DNA from: Elymus sibiricus
Lineage: Eukaryota > Streptophyta > Magnoliopsida > Poales > Poaceae
Assembly: GCA_039707655.1 (NCBI GenBank)
Contig: CM077665.1
Coordinates: forward strand, 439,517,531-439,581,530
Length of the DNA stretch: 64,000 bases
Reading direction: 5' to 3'
Numbering within the stretch: position 1 is the stretch's first letter; the number at the start of each line of letters is the position of its first letter. Of the stretch, positions 22,346 to 33,755 are shown piece after piece. Position numbers and translations under genes: made by a program. Below the pieces are notes generated by a model that saw only the letters and a list, made by a program, of their open reading frames with translations, made no database searches and had not been told where the DNA came from.

Positions 22346-23077
22346 AATGGCGGGTTAAACTCTATAGAAAGGTATAAGTATACGGTGAGTTAAGAAAACT
22401 TTGCAGTAAGGGGAGCTATGGCAGACAGCAATGGAAGTTGGCGGGTTACGTTTACATTCTAAGCCGTCATCATTATTATGGGAGTAAGACGAGCTAAATT
22501 GCTATGAGAAGAGCCGGCAAGGCTTTGGCGGGTTATAAAATTGTCGGTGTTGGAAATTTTTCTAAGTATAGACAAACAGATTTCATCAACTACGGCTGTG
22601 GCTACAAGATCTGCAGACGAAGGTAAAAGGAAATAAATTCTAAACCTAAAGAGGTCAGTGGAAGAACAAGCAGTTCGTGTGTGGGTTCTACTCAACAGCG
22701 ATCTACGACGAATAGGGGATGCATGTTAAGCGAAGCACCGCTTGAGATGGCTACCGTTTTAAGGCATCAAAGATGCTCTCTTTACTGGTCTACGGTGAGT
22801 ACTCCGACGAGCGGCGGCGGACGCGGACGAACTCTGATGATGCTAATGTAGATCTATGAGGAGAAGAAGAAAGGGACCTGAAAGGTGCTAGGGAGGTGGC
22901 CGTACGCCGGCGAGATCTGGTCCGATCAGGTTGATGCAGCGGCCCTTATCGGTGAAGACGGGGAAGAACCGGCGACGGCGGCGGAGCTTCGGTTGTGCGA
23001 GTGCTGGAGGAAGAAGAAGGAGATAGAGCAGCAATGGCGGGGGAGTAAAAAGAAATGGGACCCCCTCACCTGCTTAT

Positions 23078-23092
23078 TTATGAGATGGGACA
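23078..23092 (-). promoter_or_regulatory. Candidate TATA box of the T1 antisense gene
   Basis: Minus-strand CATAAATAAGC, followed about 30-60 bases on by a CT-rich stretch (TTTCTTTTTACTCCCCC) typical of grass 5' untranslated regions. It is about 730 bases upstream of the antisense ATG, so a leader intron would be needed. Sequence-only inference. Confidence 0.35.
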
Positions 23093-23318
23093 ACAACAGT
23101 CCACGCGAGAATCAAGGAGGTGCAATGATGATTGACCAAAGGAGACGCCTCGATTTTCGGGCTGACCGTTTGAATGTGATGACGTCATGGGAATCTTTTT
23201 TTATATGACCGAGATGACATCATCTTTTTCATATGGCGGGTTACGAAGTTTTTCAGGTAGCAGAGATATGAGACTCGCCGCTAAATGGACTGGAAGATTG
23301 ACAGGAACAGGTTCAAAT

Positions 23319-23333
23319 CAATCTGGGGCCTAA
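23319..23333 (+). other. T1 polypurine tract
   Basis: CAATCTGGGGCCTAA immediately before the 3' LTR; the expected plus-strand primer site, one pyrimidine pair weaker than the N1 version. Confidence 0.6.
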
Positions 23334-23863
23334 TGTTGGGGATATAACCCGGAGGTATAAACCGCCCAGGTGGGGCCGGGTCACAGCTGGCGGCTCATAC
23401 TCCAAACCTTAGGAAGGCCCGAAGGTGAAGACTAACTAAGAGACGACTCATCTGATGGGCCGGATGGAGGCCCAGGGCCGGAAGACGGCGCGTGAGCCGC
23501 CCAGAAGAAGGATTGCCCGGGAAGGCAAGCCGACTTAGAGATGAGACCGGATACTTTGATAAGCCGGTCCGGACTCTTGTAAGCCCAGGGCCTCGACCTA
23601 CTTATATAAAGGCGAGCCCCTGTGGCGGTTTAGACCACGAAACAACTCATCGATAGCTAGGTCAAGCGAACTCGCTCCCTTGTAATCGATACCCAATCAA
23701 TACAACACAAGCAGGACGTAGGCTTTTACCTCTTTCCGAGGGGCCGAACCTGGGTAAACCCTTGTCTCTCGATTCCGATCAACCCCTTCGAGTTCACCGC
23801 CTTAGCGATGGCCTCGAACCTAAGTCCTTTCACTAGGACATCTGCCGTGACAAAACCACGACA
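23334..23863 (+). repeat. T1 3' LTR (530 bp)
   Basis: Starts TGTTGGGGATATAACCC right after the PPT and ends CGTGACAAAACCACGACA. The end matches the ends of the N1 LTRs (CGTGACAAAACCATGACA), while the front half diverges, so T1 and N1 are related but distinct families. A TATA box (TTATATAAAGG) is at 23602-23612. The following 5 bases, GGTCT, are the expected TSD; its partner is left of the window. Confidence 0.88.
23602..23612 (+). promoter_or_regulatory. TATA box in T1 3' LTR
   Basis: TTATATAAAGG in the LTR sense direction, about 106 bases upstream of the block shared with other LTRs in this window (23708-23762). Confidence 0.6.
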
Positions 23864-24860
23864 GGTCTCAAATGAAATCGAGGTCCATGGCGCTCAATCA
23901 GCAGGGGAGAGAGGGGGGAACGGGTCTGCAAGCTCACGGCGGGTGCAAAGACGTCGATAGCATGCTCGGGGGCGGCTTGGAGGCGACGAATCGACGGCGG
24001 CGGTTGTCGGAGCTGAGGAGAAAGAAGAGCTCGAGGCGGCGACTGGGGAGCTTCTGGCGTTGCACAGCTCACTGGAGAGGACGAGGGCGTCGAGGTGGAG
24101 CTTGTGGGCTATTCAGGGGCGAGGGGGAGCGGCTGGAGCGACGGCGCTACGGTGGCGACCTTGCGGCCATGGCAAGTAGAGGCGAGGGAGTGGCAGAGGG
24201 GGCGAAATGAGGGGCGGCTCGATCCAGGCGGCAGCGGCGACGTTATCTGCGTCGCCAGCGCGACGGGGGAGGCAGGCAGGCGGGGAGATGCGTGGCAGCT
24301 CCACCGTGCGCGCGCGGTGGCCACATGCCCGGCCTCCTGGACGCCAGGAGGATGACGACGTCGCTGGGCCAGGTGGGCCGGCCTGACTGGGCCTCATGTT
24401 AGTTTCTCTCTCTCTCTGCTTTTTATTTTAATGATGTTTTCTATATTCTGACATTTTTTTTATTTTGTTTGGGCACAAATGCTTAGCTCAAAACCACTGA
24501 AATATTTTATAGAGCATTGTTTGAATATGTCAAAGCTCCACAAAAAGTTTCATCATTTTTGAATGACTAATATTTATAGTGCTTTATTTATTGATTTCAG
24601 TAGCATTAGTAGCTTATTTTTAAATGATATATTTGTTGTGAAAAATAAAATGTCCTCTGATATGTTGTTGCCAACATTTATCAGAAATATTGAACATTTT
24701 TTAAGGGCATTTTGGATTCATTGAAAATCACATGAAATTGAATAGGTTTTTTAGGGTGAGGTGCTAGGGTTTCTGACAATCCCCATTTCATGTTGATGCA
24801 AAATTAAAACATGATGCACATCTTAGTTAGCACAAGCAAGGGAAGACTAGGGATGTGACA
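23864..24860 (-). repeat. D1 3' LTR, remaining 997 bp
   Basis: Aligns to 49974-50971 of the 5' LTR with matching ends (GGGATGTGACA). The break at 23864 is the T1 insertion point. GC-rich half then AT-rich half; open frames in the GC-rich half are not genes. Confidence 0.92.
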
Positions 24861-24879
24861 ACTCACCCCCACTCAAAAG
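24861..24879 (-). other. D1 polypurine tract
   Basis: Minus-strand GAGTGGGGGTGAGT next to the LTR; the pol stop codon (24873-24875) overlaps it. Confidence 0.75.
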
Positions 24880-27800
24880 AATCTCGTCCTGATATTGGAA
24901 GTCATCGGGAAGAGCGCGGGGTACTCTAGTCGAAGACGGTCCTCCCTTTCACATGTGGCTTCCTTCTCGGAATGGTGTGACCACTGAACCTTGAGAAACT
25001 TGATGTTCTGACGCCGAGTGGTATGCTCAGCTTGATCGAGGATACGAACAGGGTATTCTCGATATGTAAGGTTATCTTGGACATCAAGCGTTTCGTGGTC
25101 CACCTCGCGGACAGGGTCCGAGAAGCAACGCCTGAGTTGCGAGACGTGGAAGACATCATGAACCTTGGAAAGATGCGGTGGAAGTTCCAATTGGTAGGCA
25201 ACCTCTCCTCATTTAGCAAGAATGCGAAAAGGACCAATGTAACGAGGAGCCAACTTGCCCTTGATATCGAATCGTTGGGTACCCTTCAGAGGTGTAACCC
25301 GAAGGTAAGCCTTCTCGTCAACTTCATAGGTCACAGCCTTATGATGGCGATCATATTGGCTCTTTTGACGAGATTGGGCTGTTTTCAACTTTTCACGAAT
25401 AATGCGAACTTGCTCCTCTGCATCCTGGATCATATCCGGTCCAAAGAGTTGCCTCTCTCTTGTTTCTGACCAGTTAAGAGGTGTTCGACACCTTCGTCCA
25501 TAGAGAACTTCAAAAGGGGCTTTGCCCAAGCTTGACTGATAACTATTGTTATAAGCAAATTCGGCGAACGGAAGACATTTCTCCCAATTCATGCCGAAAG
25601 AGATAACACAAGCTCTGAGCATGTCTTCCAGGATTTGATTGACTCGCTCAACTTGACCACTTGACTGCGGATGGAAAGCAGTGCTAAAGGATAGATGAGT
25701 CCCCATAGCATTTTGGAAACTTTCCCAGAATCGGGAAGTAAAAATACTTCCACGGTCTGAGTTGATCTCCAAAGGAACACTATGAAGAGACACTATTCAA
25801 GAGATATATAGATCCGCTAGCTGACTAGCGGTTATACTTTCGTGAATACGAAGAAAATGAGCCACTTTGGAAAGACGGTCAATGACCACAAAGATAGCAT
25901 TATTCCCTCTCTTGGTCCTGGGAAAACCGGTGATGAAATCCATACCGACTTTGTCCCATTTCCATTCAGGAATAGCTAAGGGTTGAAGGGAGCCAGCAGG
26001 CCTTTGATGTTCTACCTTAACGCGACGACAGACATCGCAGTTAGCAACGAACTGAGCAATTTCTCTCTTCATTCTGGTCCACCAGAACCTCTGGCGTAGG
26101 TCCTGATACATTTTGGTACTTCCAGGATGAATCGTGAGAGGGGAGTCATGAGCCTCCTTAAGGATCAACTGCCAGAGATGCTGGTTCTTGGGAACTACCA
26201 AGCGGTTCTGGAATAACACAACACCTTGATCATCGATGGAGAAATCCTTAGCGTTTCCGCTAACAATGTTCTCCTTAATCCGGGATATACCCTTATCACG
26301 CTTTTGACCAGCTATGATTTGATCCCTAAGAGTAGGTTTGGCCACCAAGGTGGAAAGGAATCCTTGAGGAGCAATGTGAAGATTTAACTTCCGAAATTCC
26401 TCATAGAGAAGAGGTTGACCTTGTTGTAACATCAGATTGTTACAATAAGACTTACGACGTAGTGCATCAGCCATGACATTGGCTTTCCCCGGGGTGTAAG
26501 TTATCCCTAAGTCGTAATCTGTGATCAACACAACCAAAAGTATTTGCCTGAGATTCAAATCCGGTTGGGTGAAGATATGTTTCAGACTTTGGTGATCAGT
26601 GTATATCTCGCAACGATTACCCAGAAGGTAATGTTGCCATGTTTTAAGTGCATGGACTACAGCTGCAAGCTCAAGATTATGTGTTGGATAATTATCCTCA
26701 TGTGGACGCAACTGTCGAGATGCGTATGCAATCACATGACGATCTTGCATGAGAATGCAACCTAATCCTTGTCGCGAGGCGTCGCAATAGATAACAACGT
26801 CCTTTGAAAAATCTGGTGGCACCAATACGGGAGCAGAAGTCAGGCGTCTTTTTAGTTCCTGAAAACTGTGCTCGCATTGTGGAGTCCAATCGGACTTTTT
26901 ATCTTTCTTGAGGAGTTCAGTAAGAGGTTTCGCAACCTTGGAGAAATTCTCAACAAAGCGGCGACAATAGCTCGCTAAGCCAATGAAACTCCGAACTTGC
27001 TTAACCGATTCAGGTTGAGTCCAATCAAGGACGGCCTGAACTCGCTCGAGATTGACAGCTATGCCCTTGCCAGAGATTACATGACCTAGATAGGTCACTT
27101 CTGGTAGCCAGAATTCACACTTGGAGAATTTGGCATACAGGCAATGCTCTCGAAGTTTCATCAATACCAGCCTGAGATGCTCGGCATGATCTCGTTCGTT
27201 CTTCGAGTAGATGAGTATATCGTCGAGTTAAACCACGAAGAATTTATCCAAATACTCCATGAAGATCGAATTCATCAAACGAGAGAAGGTGGCTGGAGCA
27301 TTGGTTAATCCGAAGGACATGACAGTGTACTCGTATTGGCCATAACGAGTAACGAAAGCCGTTTTTGGAATGTCCCCGTTCCTGATTCTGATTTGATGGT
27401 ATCCTAACCTCAAATCCATTTTGGAGAAGACTGAGGATCCAGCAAGTTGATCATACAAGTCGTTGATCCTGGGAAGCGGATACTTGTTCTTGATTGTGAC
27501 CAGGTTCACTGGTCGGTAATCTACAACCATCCAGTCCGTTCCATCCTTCTTCTTGACGAAGAGGATGGGGCAAGCCCAAGGAGAAGAACTAGGGCGGATG
27601 AATCCCTTTTTCAAGGCCTCATCGAGTTGTTTCTTTAGCTCGGCTAGTTCTAAGGGTGCCGTCTTATAGGGTCTTATGGCTATTGGGGTAGTCCCTGGAA
27701 TGAGGTCTATCACAAACTCTACATCTGTGACAGGTGGAATACCTGACAGTTCCTCTGGAAAGACATCCGGGAAGTCACGGACCACCGGAATATCCTCAAG

Positions 27801-28220
27801 CTCTGGAAGAGGGCTAGCATTGAGGGAATAGAGTTGGCATTTAGCTACTCGAGTTGAGAATGTGACTATCTCACCTGAAGGATGTGTAAGTTGAACATTC
27901 CTAGAATGAGTATCAATCTTGGCATAATGAGCTGACATCCAGTCCATACCAAAGATGATATTGATGTCCGAAGACTTCAGAGCTATCAGGGAAGCTAAGA
28001 AGACAAGCCTATCCACGAGAATCTCATTGTCATGGCTCACTCTAGAAGTTTGCCATTTTGATCCAGGAGTCTGAACTACTAATGGAGTGGGCATATCACA
28101 GAAGGTCATGTTATGCAACTATACATAACTTTCTTGGATCGATGAATGAATGAGATGCACCAGTGTCAAATAGAACAGATGCTGGATGACTATTGACAAG
28201 GAGCGTACCAAGCACAACGT
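24873..28220 (-). pseudogene. D1 pol: protease, RT, RNase H, integrase, chromodomain
   Basis: A single frame from 28118 to 24873 is broken by TAA 27228-27230, TGA 25797-25799 and TGA 25209-25211. The protease motif DTGASHSFID lies upstream (about 28140-28190), separated by a frameshift. RT has [20 protein letters not shown] and [20 protein letters not shown]; the TAA falls just before the LDDILIYSK catalytic site. RNase H has [12 protein letters not shown] and [12 protein letters not shown]; integrase has a [17 protein letters not shown] zinc finger, [18 protein letters not shown] and GQVERVNQ. The C-terminal chromodomain reads VRILDQAEHTTRRQNIKFLK and on, as in Tekay elements, where it is thought to guide insertion to heterochromatin. 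Not functional. Confidence 0.92.
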
Positions 28221-28314
28221 CGGGGTCATCATGGGCTTCTTCAAGGGTGACATTGTTCACACGGCCACGAGCAGGAGTTGGCTTCACGTAATAAGCCTTG
28301 CCCGGCTTACCACG

Positions 28315-29315
28315 TCAAGCAGGCTTGGCGTTGTTCTGGGGACACTCACGAGAATAGTGTCCAGGCTCTCCGCATTTGTAGCAGATCACAGTTGAAGACC
28401 TCAGAGTGGCATTAGCAGCATTTCCACCATAGGGCTTGGCTAGAGGGTTGTTCTGATTTGGGCGAGGCGCCTCATAGGACGGCCTCGCAGTGTACCTTGA
28501 TGGCAGGGCAGTGTTGGGCACCCACACCCGGCGCTTATGGGAACCTGAGCCGGATGAGGAGCTGAAGTCACGAGAGTGCTTCTTGGTTGCCTCGTAGTCG
28601 GTCTAACCAGTCTCGGCATTGATAGCCTTGTTGACAAGAGCCTGGAAGGTAGCGCACTCATGCAGACGCAGATCACGACGAAGCTCGGGGCTAAGTCCCT
28701 TGCGGAACCTAGCTTGCTTCTTGGCGTCAGTTGACACCTCCTCCGGTGCATAGCGGGCTAGATTGTCAAACTCGCGGCTGTAAGCATCCACTGTCAGCTT
28801 ACCCTGAGTGAAGGCACATAATTCCTATCTCTTACGGTCCATTAGACCTTCAGGGATATGGTGGGTGCGGAAAGCACTACAAAAGTCTGTCCATGTAGTA
28901 GCAGGGCCCTCTGCGCGCATAGCCTCATAATTTTCCCACCACTGACTAGCGGGTCCTTCAAGAAAGTATGCGGCAAGTTAACCTTGTCCGCTTCAGCCAC
29001 ATTTGCAGAACGAATCTTGCGAGTCATGCTGGAAAGCCAATCATCCACATCGAGGGTGTCGACGGAATGAAGGAACTTTGGTGGATACAGCTTCACGAAG
29101 TCATTGAGGGACATTCAATCATTACGCTCATTGCGGGGAGGGTGTGCTGTATTCTGCTCAATATGCTCTAGCAGCCTGTTGGTCTCTCTCTTGTTGCGTT
29201 CCGCCTCAAGAATCACCTCCGGCAAAGATGGCGGGTGAGGCAGGTTCTCTTGCCTTGCTCCACTGCCCTTGCCCTGCTCATAACCAGGAGCGGGGTTATT
29301 CCTGGTGGATACCAT
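28315..29315 (-). pseudogene. D1 gag
   Basis: ATG at 29315 (MVSTRNNPAPGYEQGKGS). A TGA at 29115-29117 cuts the frame after NERND; a frameshift follows near 28960 and another stop near 28830. Recognisable parts: FVKLYPPKFLHSVDTLDVDD, then REFDNLARYAPEEVSTDAKK, then the nucleocapsid CCHC zinc knuckle CYKCGEPGHYSRECP near 28330-28380. Gag would package element RNA. Pieces lie in three frames, so this copy is dead. Confidence 0.9.
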
Positions 29316-29668
29316 CCTAGGATAAACAAAACCCACATCTTAGACAAGGAAGACAACAACTCTAGGATAAGAGATACGGAATATACCGAACAACATGGAA
29401 TGCAGGGGTAAACACCCGAACAACATGGTACAAGCAAACTGCCATATATACACCATGATTCATACACACCATGATATAGTTCAGTACAAACCCAAGCTGA
29501 AGTACAAACTAGTGAGAAGATAAAACAACTCATCGGAGGCATTACCAGCTTCCTATACATTATTTTTCTACACCTCCGGAACTCAACTCACACCTCAGTC
29601 ATATTCCACAAGACACGCAGGACTGTGGAAATACAACTGCTACAATACTACTACCTCCACTCACAATC
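29316..29668 (-). other. D1 spacer between upstream ORF and gag
   Basis: About 350 bases with no supported coding frame. Confidence 0.5.
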
Positions 29669-30446
29669 TCAAGCATCTGCGTAGAACATCTCATACAGGT
29701 TACCCCCGTGACCTGGAAGCTGAACCTGAGGGTCTGGAAACACCCTTGCCTGAGATCCCTGGGAACCATAAGGACAGGGATGTGGCCTAGGTCCTCTCGC
29801 TGGCAGCAGCAGCGGTCCTCGAAGAGGAATGATGGCTCCAACATCGGGCCAGTCTATGCGAGCGGGCAGATGAGTTCGTAAGGGGCTCAACATCTCCAAA
29901 TCTCCATAACCTATCTGGACGACGGGTGCAAGCTGTGTTAGTGCGGTCCAAAGTCGTGCACGGGTGGTGTATAGCTCCATACGAAGTGCCCGAGCATCAC
30001 GATCCCTGTTCTCTAACAACTGAGCAGTCACTTGAAACCTAGGATCCTCATGAGAGTGATCATAGTAGGCTGCAGTAAGTTATCCATCCTCTCCTCCTAG
30101 TGTCGCTGGAATATATATAGCAGAACTCTGTGCCCTGAAGTAGGTCATGGTGAGCTCTCATGATGGTCAACATCATGTAGGCGGCCTCCTGAACTGCCAT
30201 ATCAATGGTGACACCTAGTCCATACGTCCAATGAAGCGGCTCTGCAGCCCCAGGATACGATGGATATATCCTAACGGTACACAGATACTGGCTCTGGTTG
30301 AAGTTGCAGTACTGTTCCTCCACTGTATATTCCGGGTACCAACGATAACCGGTCTCCATCATGACTCTGACCAACATAGCCGTGTGACCCGGTACAGCAA
30401 TGCACCTGGTCAAACGGACCACCTGACGAGAAGGACGGGGAGGCAT
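29669..30446 (-). pseudogene. D1 extra ORF upstream of gag
   Basis: Starts at ATG 30446 (MPPRPSRQVVRLTRC) and runs in one frame to about 30080, then continues in another frame to 29669, so one frameshift near 30070-30090. The first part includes MAVQEAAYMMLTIMRAHHDL; the second has RDARALRMELYTTRARLWTA (probable helix), then a Pro/Gly-rich end. Position, between PBS and gag, is the same as the D2 ORF at 44407-45189. Such ORFs occur in grass Tekay-type elements as I recall; no function known. It has no zinc finger, protease or RT motif. Confidence 0.6.
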
Positions 30447-30872
30447 CTGAAATAGAGGATAATGCAAAGTGCATTAGAGATCCTAGCAAAAATCGGACAG
30501 CATAACGGCTGAAAATGCTCAAAAACAATTTTGAGACATCCAGAAAAGATTGGATAGCATAGCCACTCAACTTTCTAGCATCAAGATTCTAACCAAATGA
30601 TTGTCACAACGATGCAATACTTGAAAACTGGAGTTGACTCTCAAGCAATTTAGTCTACAAGTCCATGGTTAGTAACACGTCATCCCGAGAGGTAGATAAG
30701 AAGCCTAGCGCTTAACCCCGTAGAAAAGAAGAGGGTGACTCAGAATAGAATGACTCAGGAAGAGGAGTAAAAAGAGCTTTTCGATCCCTTCCACAATCAA
30801 TTCCCTTACATAACTAAAGCATTTCTAGACTCAACTTCGACCGGTTTGGCTTGGTAATCCTACAGTCAGTCA
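30447..30872 (-). other. D1 leader, noncoding
   Basis: Between the upstream ORF and the PBS. No coding frame or clear repeat seen. Confidence 0.5.
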
Positions 30873-30885
30873 GGCTCTGATACCA
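30873..30885 (-). other. D1 primer-binding site, initiator tRNA-Met type
   Basis: Minus-strand TGGTATCAGAGCC, the standard plant initiator-Met PBS, four bases from the LTR. D2 has the same site. Confidence 0.92.
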
Positions 30886-30889
30886 ACGC

Positions 30890-32779
30890 TGTCGGGACCC
30901 CGATCCTAAGCCATAAGAATCTAGCATGTAACACTTCAAATTACTTTGTGGCCTCACGCACGGTTATCTCCACGGCTGCCACCTTACCTGGGCCGGGACC
31001 GTTTGCGCCTTTTGGCTCACGAATGTGAATATGTCGCTAGCATTCAAATGTCAAAGAACCCAGGTCGATATGACTAGTCATAGAACCCAAGTAGCACATC
31101 CGTACAGGGACAGGCATACGTAACCCAGCAATGCAGGTGTCGGCCTCAGCGTGTGTAGACGAGTCATAGCAAGCTACAGGGACTCCATTACGTCGTGGGA
31201 CATAAATGTCATCAACTACGCGTAGATGAGTCATAGCAGGCTACATGGACTCCATTACACTACGAGACATTTCCCCGAAGGGACAGACAGAGCAGCAAAG
31301 AAGGATACATGCTGGTCAATCAATGTGTCTGGAGCAGTAGCAAGCTACCAAGGCTCAGTGGAAGCACAAAGAGGCATTTCCCCGTAAAGAGTACTACTAG
31401 AGGCACACAACTAGGTGTCGAATCCCATACATACCGTTACACGTCACACGTACGCACGACATGTCCGATATGCATAGATACAACTATGGCATCACAACAT
31501 AACCATACAACAACACAACATTATTTAGAAGGCTCAGAAGAGCCTTGCATAATATTTTCATACAGGTAGGGGTCACATGACCCGACACTCAAGTCATACA
31601 AACATGTTCACACAAACCAAGCGGAAGCTTAAAGCTGTCTGAGTATAGACAGTTGAAAGGTAAAAAGGCATACAGCCTGACTATCTACAGCCCATCCCAG
31701 GGCATCATATCGTAGCTGGGATACCAGCTACTCGGCGTCGTCGACGTCTAGATAGAACCCACCAGATGGGTCCATGTTCTCATCTGCAACTGTTATTAAG
31801 AAAACATGAGTACAATCGTACTCAGCAAGTCTTTAAAGCAGACCTAAGCTATTCATGCTCATGTTTCAACAAGGGGAGCAGTGTGGTTTATGCCAGCTTT
31901 GACTCTTGGCTAGCCTATACTATGACTACCAGTTCTTTGAACAAGTTTTGAGATAGCGCACACGAGTCCACTAACACCACATCAATACACCACCATGCAT
32001 CCGCTCCCGTCACCCACGAGAGTGCCATCCACGGTACTCACACTTGTCTTGAGTCTTTTAAGAGTAACCATCAAGTTATCTATGAACAGCATAAGTTATC
32101 CAAGTAGTCCATATCTGAGGACGCGGCTATTCGAACCGATTCATTACCCTGCAGGGGTGCACTTCTTCACACACGCTCTCGCCACTTATCGCTGTTTGCT
32201 CATAAAACCAGGAACCTCGGCAATCTTCAAGCGGAAGCCCAGCGAGGGAGTCAGCCACGACCGTCAATCACACAAGACCCTAGTCCAGGCTATCGCCTAT
32301 TTGAGACTGAACCCGCACGGAAGTCCGGCCGAAGTTTCCGCTACGGCCTCAAACGATGTGCGCAGGGTTCCCAAGCCCACCGTTCGGGTGCCACTTGGTA
32401 CACCGTGCCACTTCCTACCGCGTCGTAGCCCACCCCTAAGGTCAGCGCTACGCACGGCCTCCAGCATGGCTACAAACACCAGAAACTACTTGCAACTCCT
32501 GGACATAGGACTAGGTGGTTGATAAGTCGAGCGGGGTCATATTTCAGGGCCCAGCATGTGGTAGTAACTATTCTTGGATCACAAACACGGAACTCAGTTC
32601 CTAAGAACGGTCCCAAAGAGACAATCCGCTATGTACTCCTACATAGCCTCTCATCGCTACCCTTACCAAATCGGGTTCATCATTTAGCTCATCACATCAG
32701 AACAACACCGTTTCACTCCGGTTCATCACCCAGATGAATCAGACCTGACACAACTCTAAGCATAGCAAGCATAGCAAGT
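30890..32779 (-). repeat. D1 5' LTR, segment 1
   Basis: Starts TGTCGGGACCCCGATCC next to the PBS and runs to the J1 insertion, the last 5 bases (CAAGT) being the J1 TSD. No gene; short open frames have no domain. Confidence 0.88.
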
Positions 32780-33742
32780 TGTCGGGGTACGACACCTATG
32801 GGATCACGTGGGTCCCTTTTATGGTTCGGCAGGGAAAAGGCTTGCACAAAGAGCAGATCCAGCAATCAACGTGAGGGATTTTTACCCTGGTTCGGGCCGC
32901 TGAGAAGCGTAAAACCCTACTCCTGCTTTAGTGTATTGTGAGTCTTTGAACCCTGGCTCCAGGAGCTCTATGTGATCAAACAGTACAGAGCCGCTATGCC
33001 TCTATCTGGGCCAGAAGGTCCCCCCTGTAGCTACGCCTTGGGCCTCCTTTTATATGTCGAAGGGGTCACCAACAGTGGCGCACAGTACATACAAGAGGTG
33101 TAAAGTTGCTACAGCGTTCACTGACGTCTTAGGACAAACACATTAAATGCTCCGTTTAGGTGTCCCTAACTTTCTTGGGGACGGAAAAAGAGCCCGTCCC
33201 ATCAGCACCGCTTAACCCCATTCGCCGCTAATGCCATGACACGCATCCAGGAGGGCAAACCCCGTTTGACAGGCTGGTCGCTGCGCTGGAGCGGTGGCAG
33301 GGTGGCGGGATCTTGCCGGGTGCGAATCTTGCCGGTTCTTCTCTAGCCATCTCGGCAAGCATCTTGTCGGGATCCCAGCCTTCGGTCTTCTGTCTTCTGA
33401 TTATTGACTTGAATGCCTTCTTGATAGTCTTGTGCTTGTTCCCAGTTGTCCCCCGGCAAGCATCTTGTCGGGAGTCCAACATCGGGTCTTCTCGGTGACC
33501 TGCCTGGAGGTCTCCTCCGAGGAAGGCTCGCTTCCCGGAAATTCTATCCTAATCTTGCCGGCCTTTGAGCTTGCCGGTGATGCGTAGGCCTGTTCCCGGC
33601 AAGTAATCCTTCCCGGAAACCTGGGTCCTAGATGTGTCCTATAAGTGGATTTCTTCTCTGCCATGCCCTTCCCGCCTGGAGGCTGCAACTTGCCGGTGCG
33701 TGTCCAGGGGTAATGAACTCCCCCTGTTCACTACACCGACAG
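32780..33742 (-). repeat. J1 3' LTR (963 bp)
   Basis: TGTCGGGGTACGACACC...TACACCGACA. TATA on the minus strand at 33046-33056 (CATATAAAAGG). Shared LTR block at 32881-32930. Several 'cttgccgg' words occur in the second half. Confidence 0.95.
33046..33056 (-). promoter_or_regulatory. TATA box in J1 3' LTR
   Basis: CATATAAAAGG on the minus strand; copy at 35468-35478 in the 5' LTR. Confidence 0.6.
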
Positions 33743-33755
33743 GAGCCCCCGGGCC
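33743..33755 (-). other. J1 polypurine tract
   Basis: Minus-strand GGCCCGGGGGCTCC region abutting the 3' LTR; short and interrupted, so moderate confidence. Confidence 0.5.

Larger units (their letters stand above)
22346..23333 (-). other. T1 5' region of the antisense gene
   Basis: Between the antisense start codon and the T1 3' LTR. On the minus strand it has a pyrimidine-rich, GC-rich leader (22870-23060) like a plant 5' untranslated region and a TATA-like motif near 23078-23092. No convincing plus-strand gene is seen; an open frame at 22885-23208 is explained by GC-rich leader sequence read backwards. Confidence 0.5.
1..23863 (+). mobile_element. T1: Tat-like Ty3/gypsy retrotransposon, 5' part outside window
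   Basis: Forward-oriented gypsy element whose 5' LTR, gag, protease and RT lie left of the window. Visible order: RNase H/integrase pseudogene (1-1542), noncoding stretch with ~140-bp tandem repeats, a multi-exon gene on the opposite strand, a PPT (23319-23333) and the 3' LTR (23334-23863). An antisense ORF between integrase and 3' LTR is a known trait of Tat-lineage elements. Bases 5862-22062 are a later Athila-like insertion plus its TSD; leaving them out makes the antisense frame continuous. T1 itself lies in the left LTR of D1: sequence from GGTCT at 23864 matches the right D1 LTR from 49974. The left T1 boundary and TSD partner are not visible. Confidence 0.88.
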
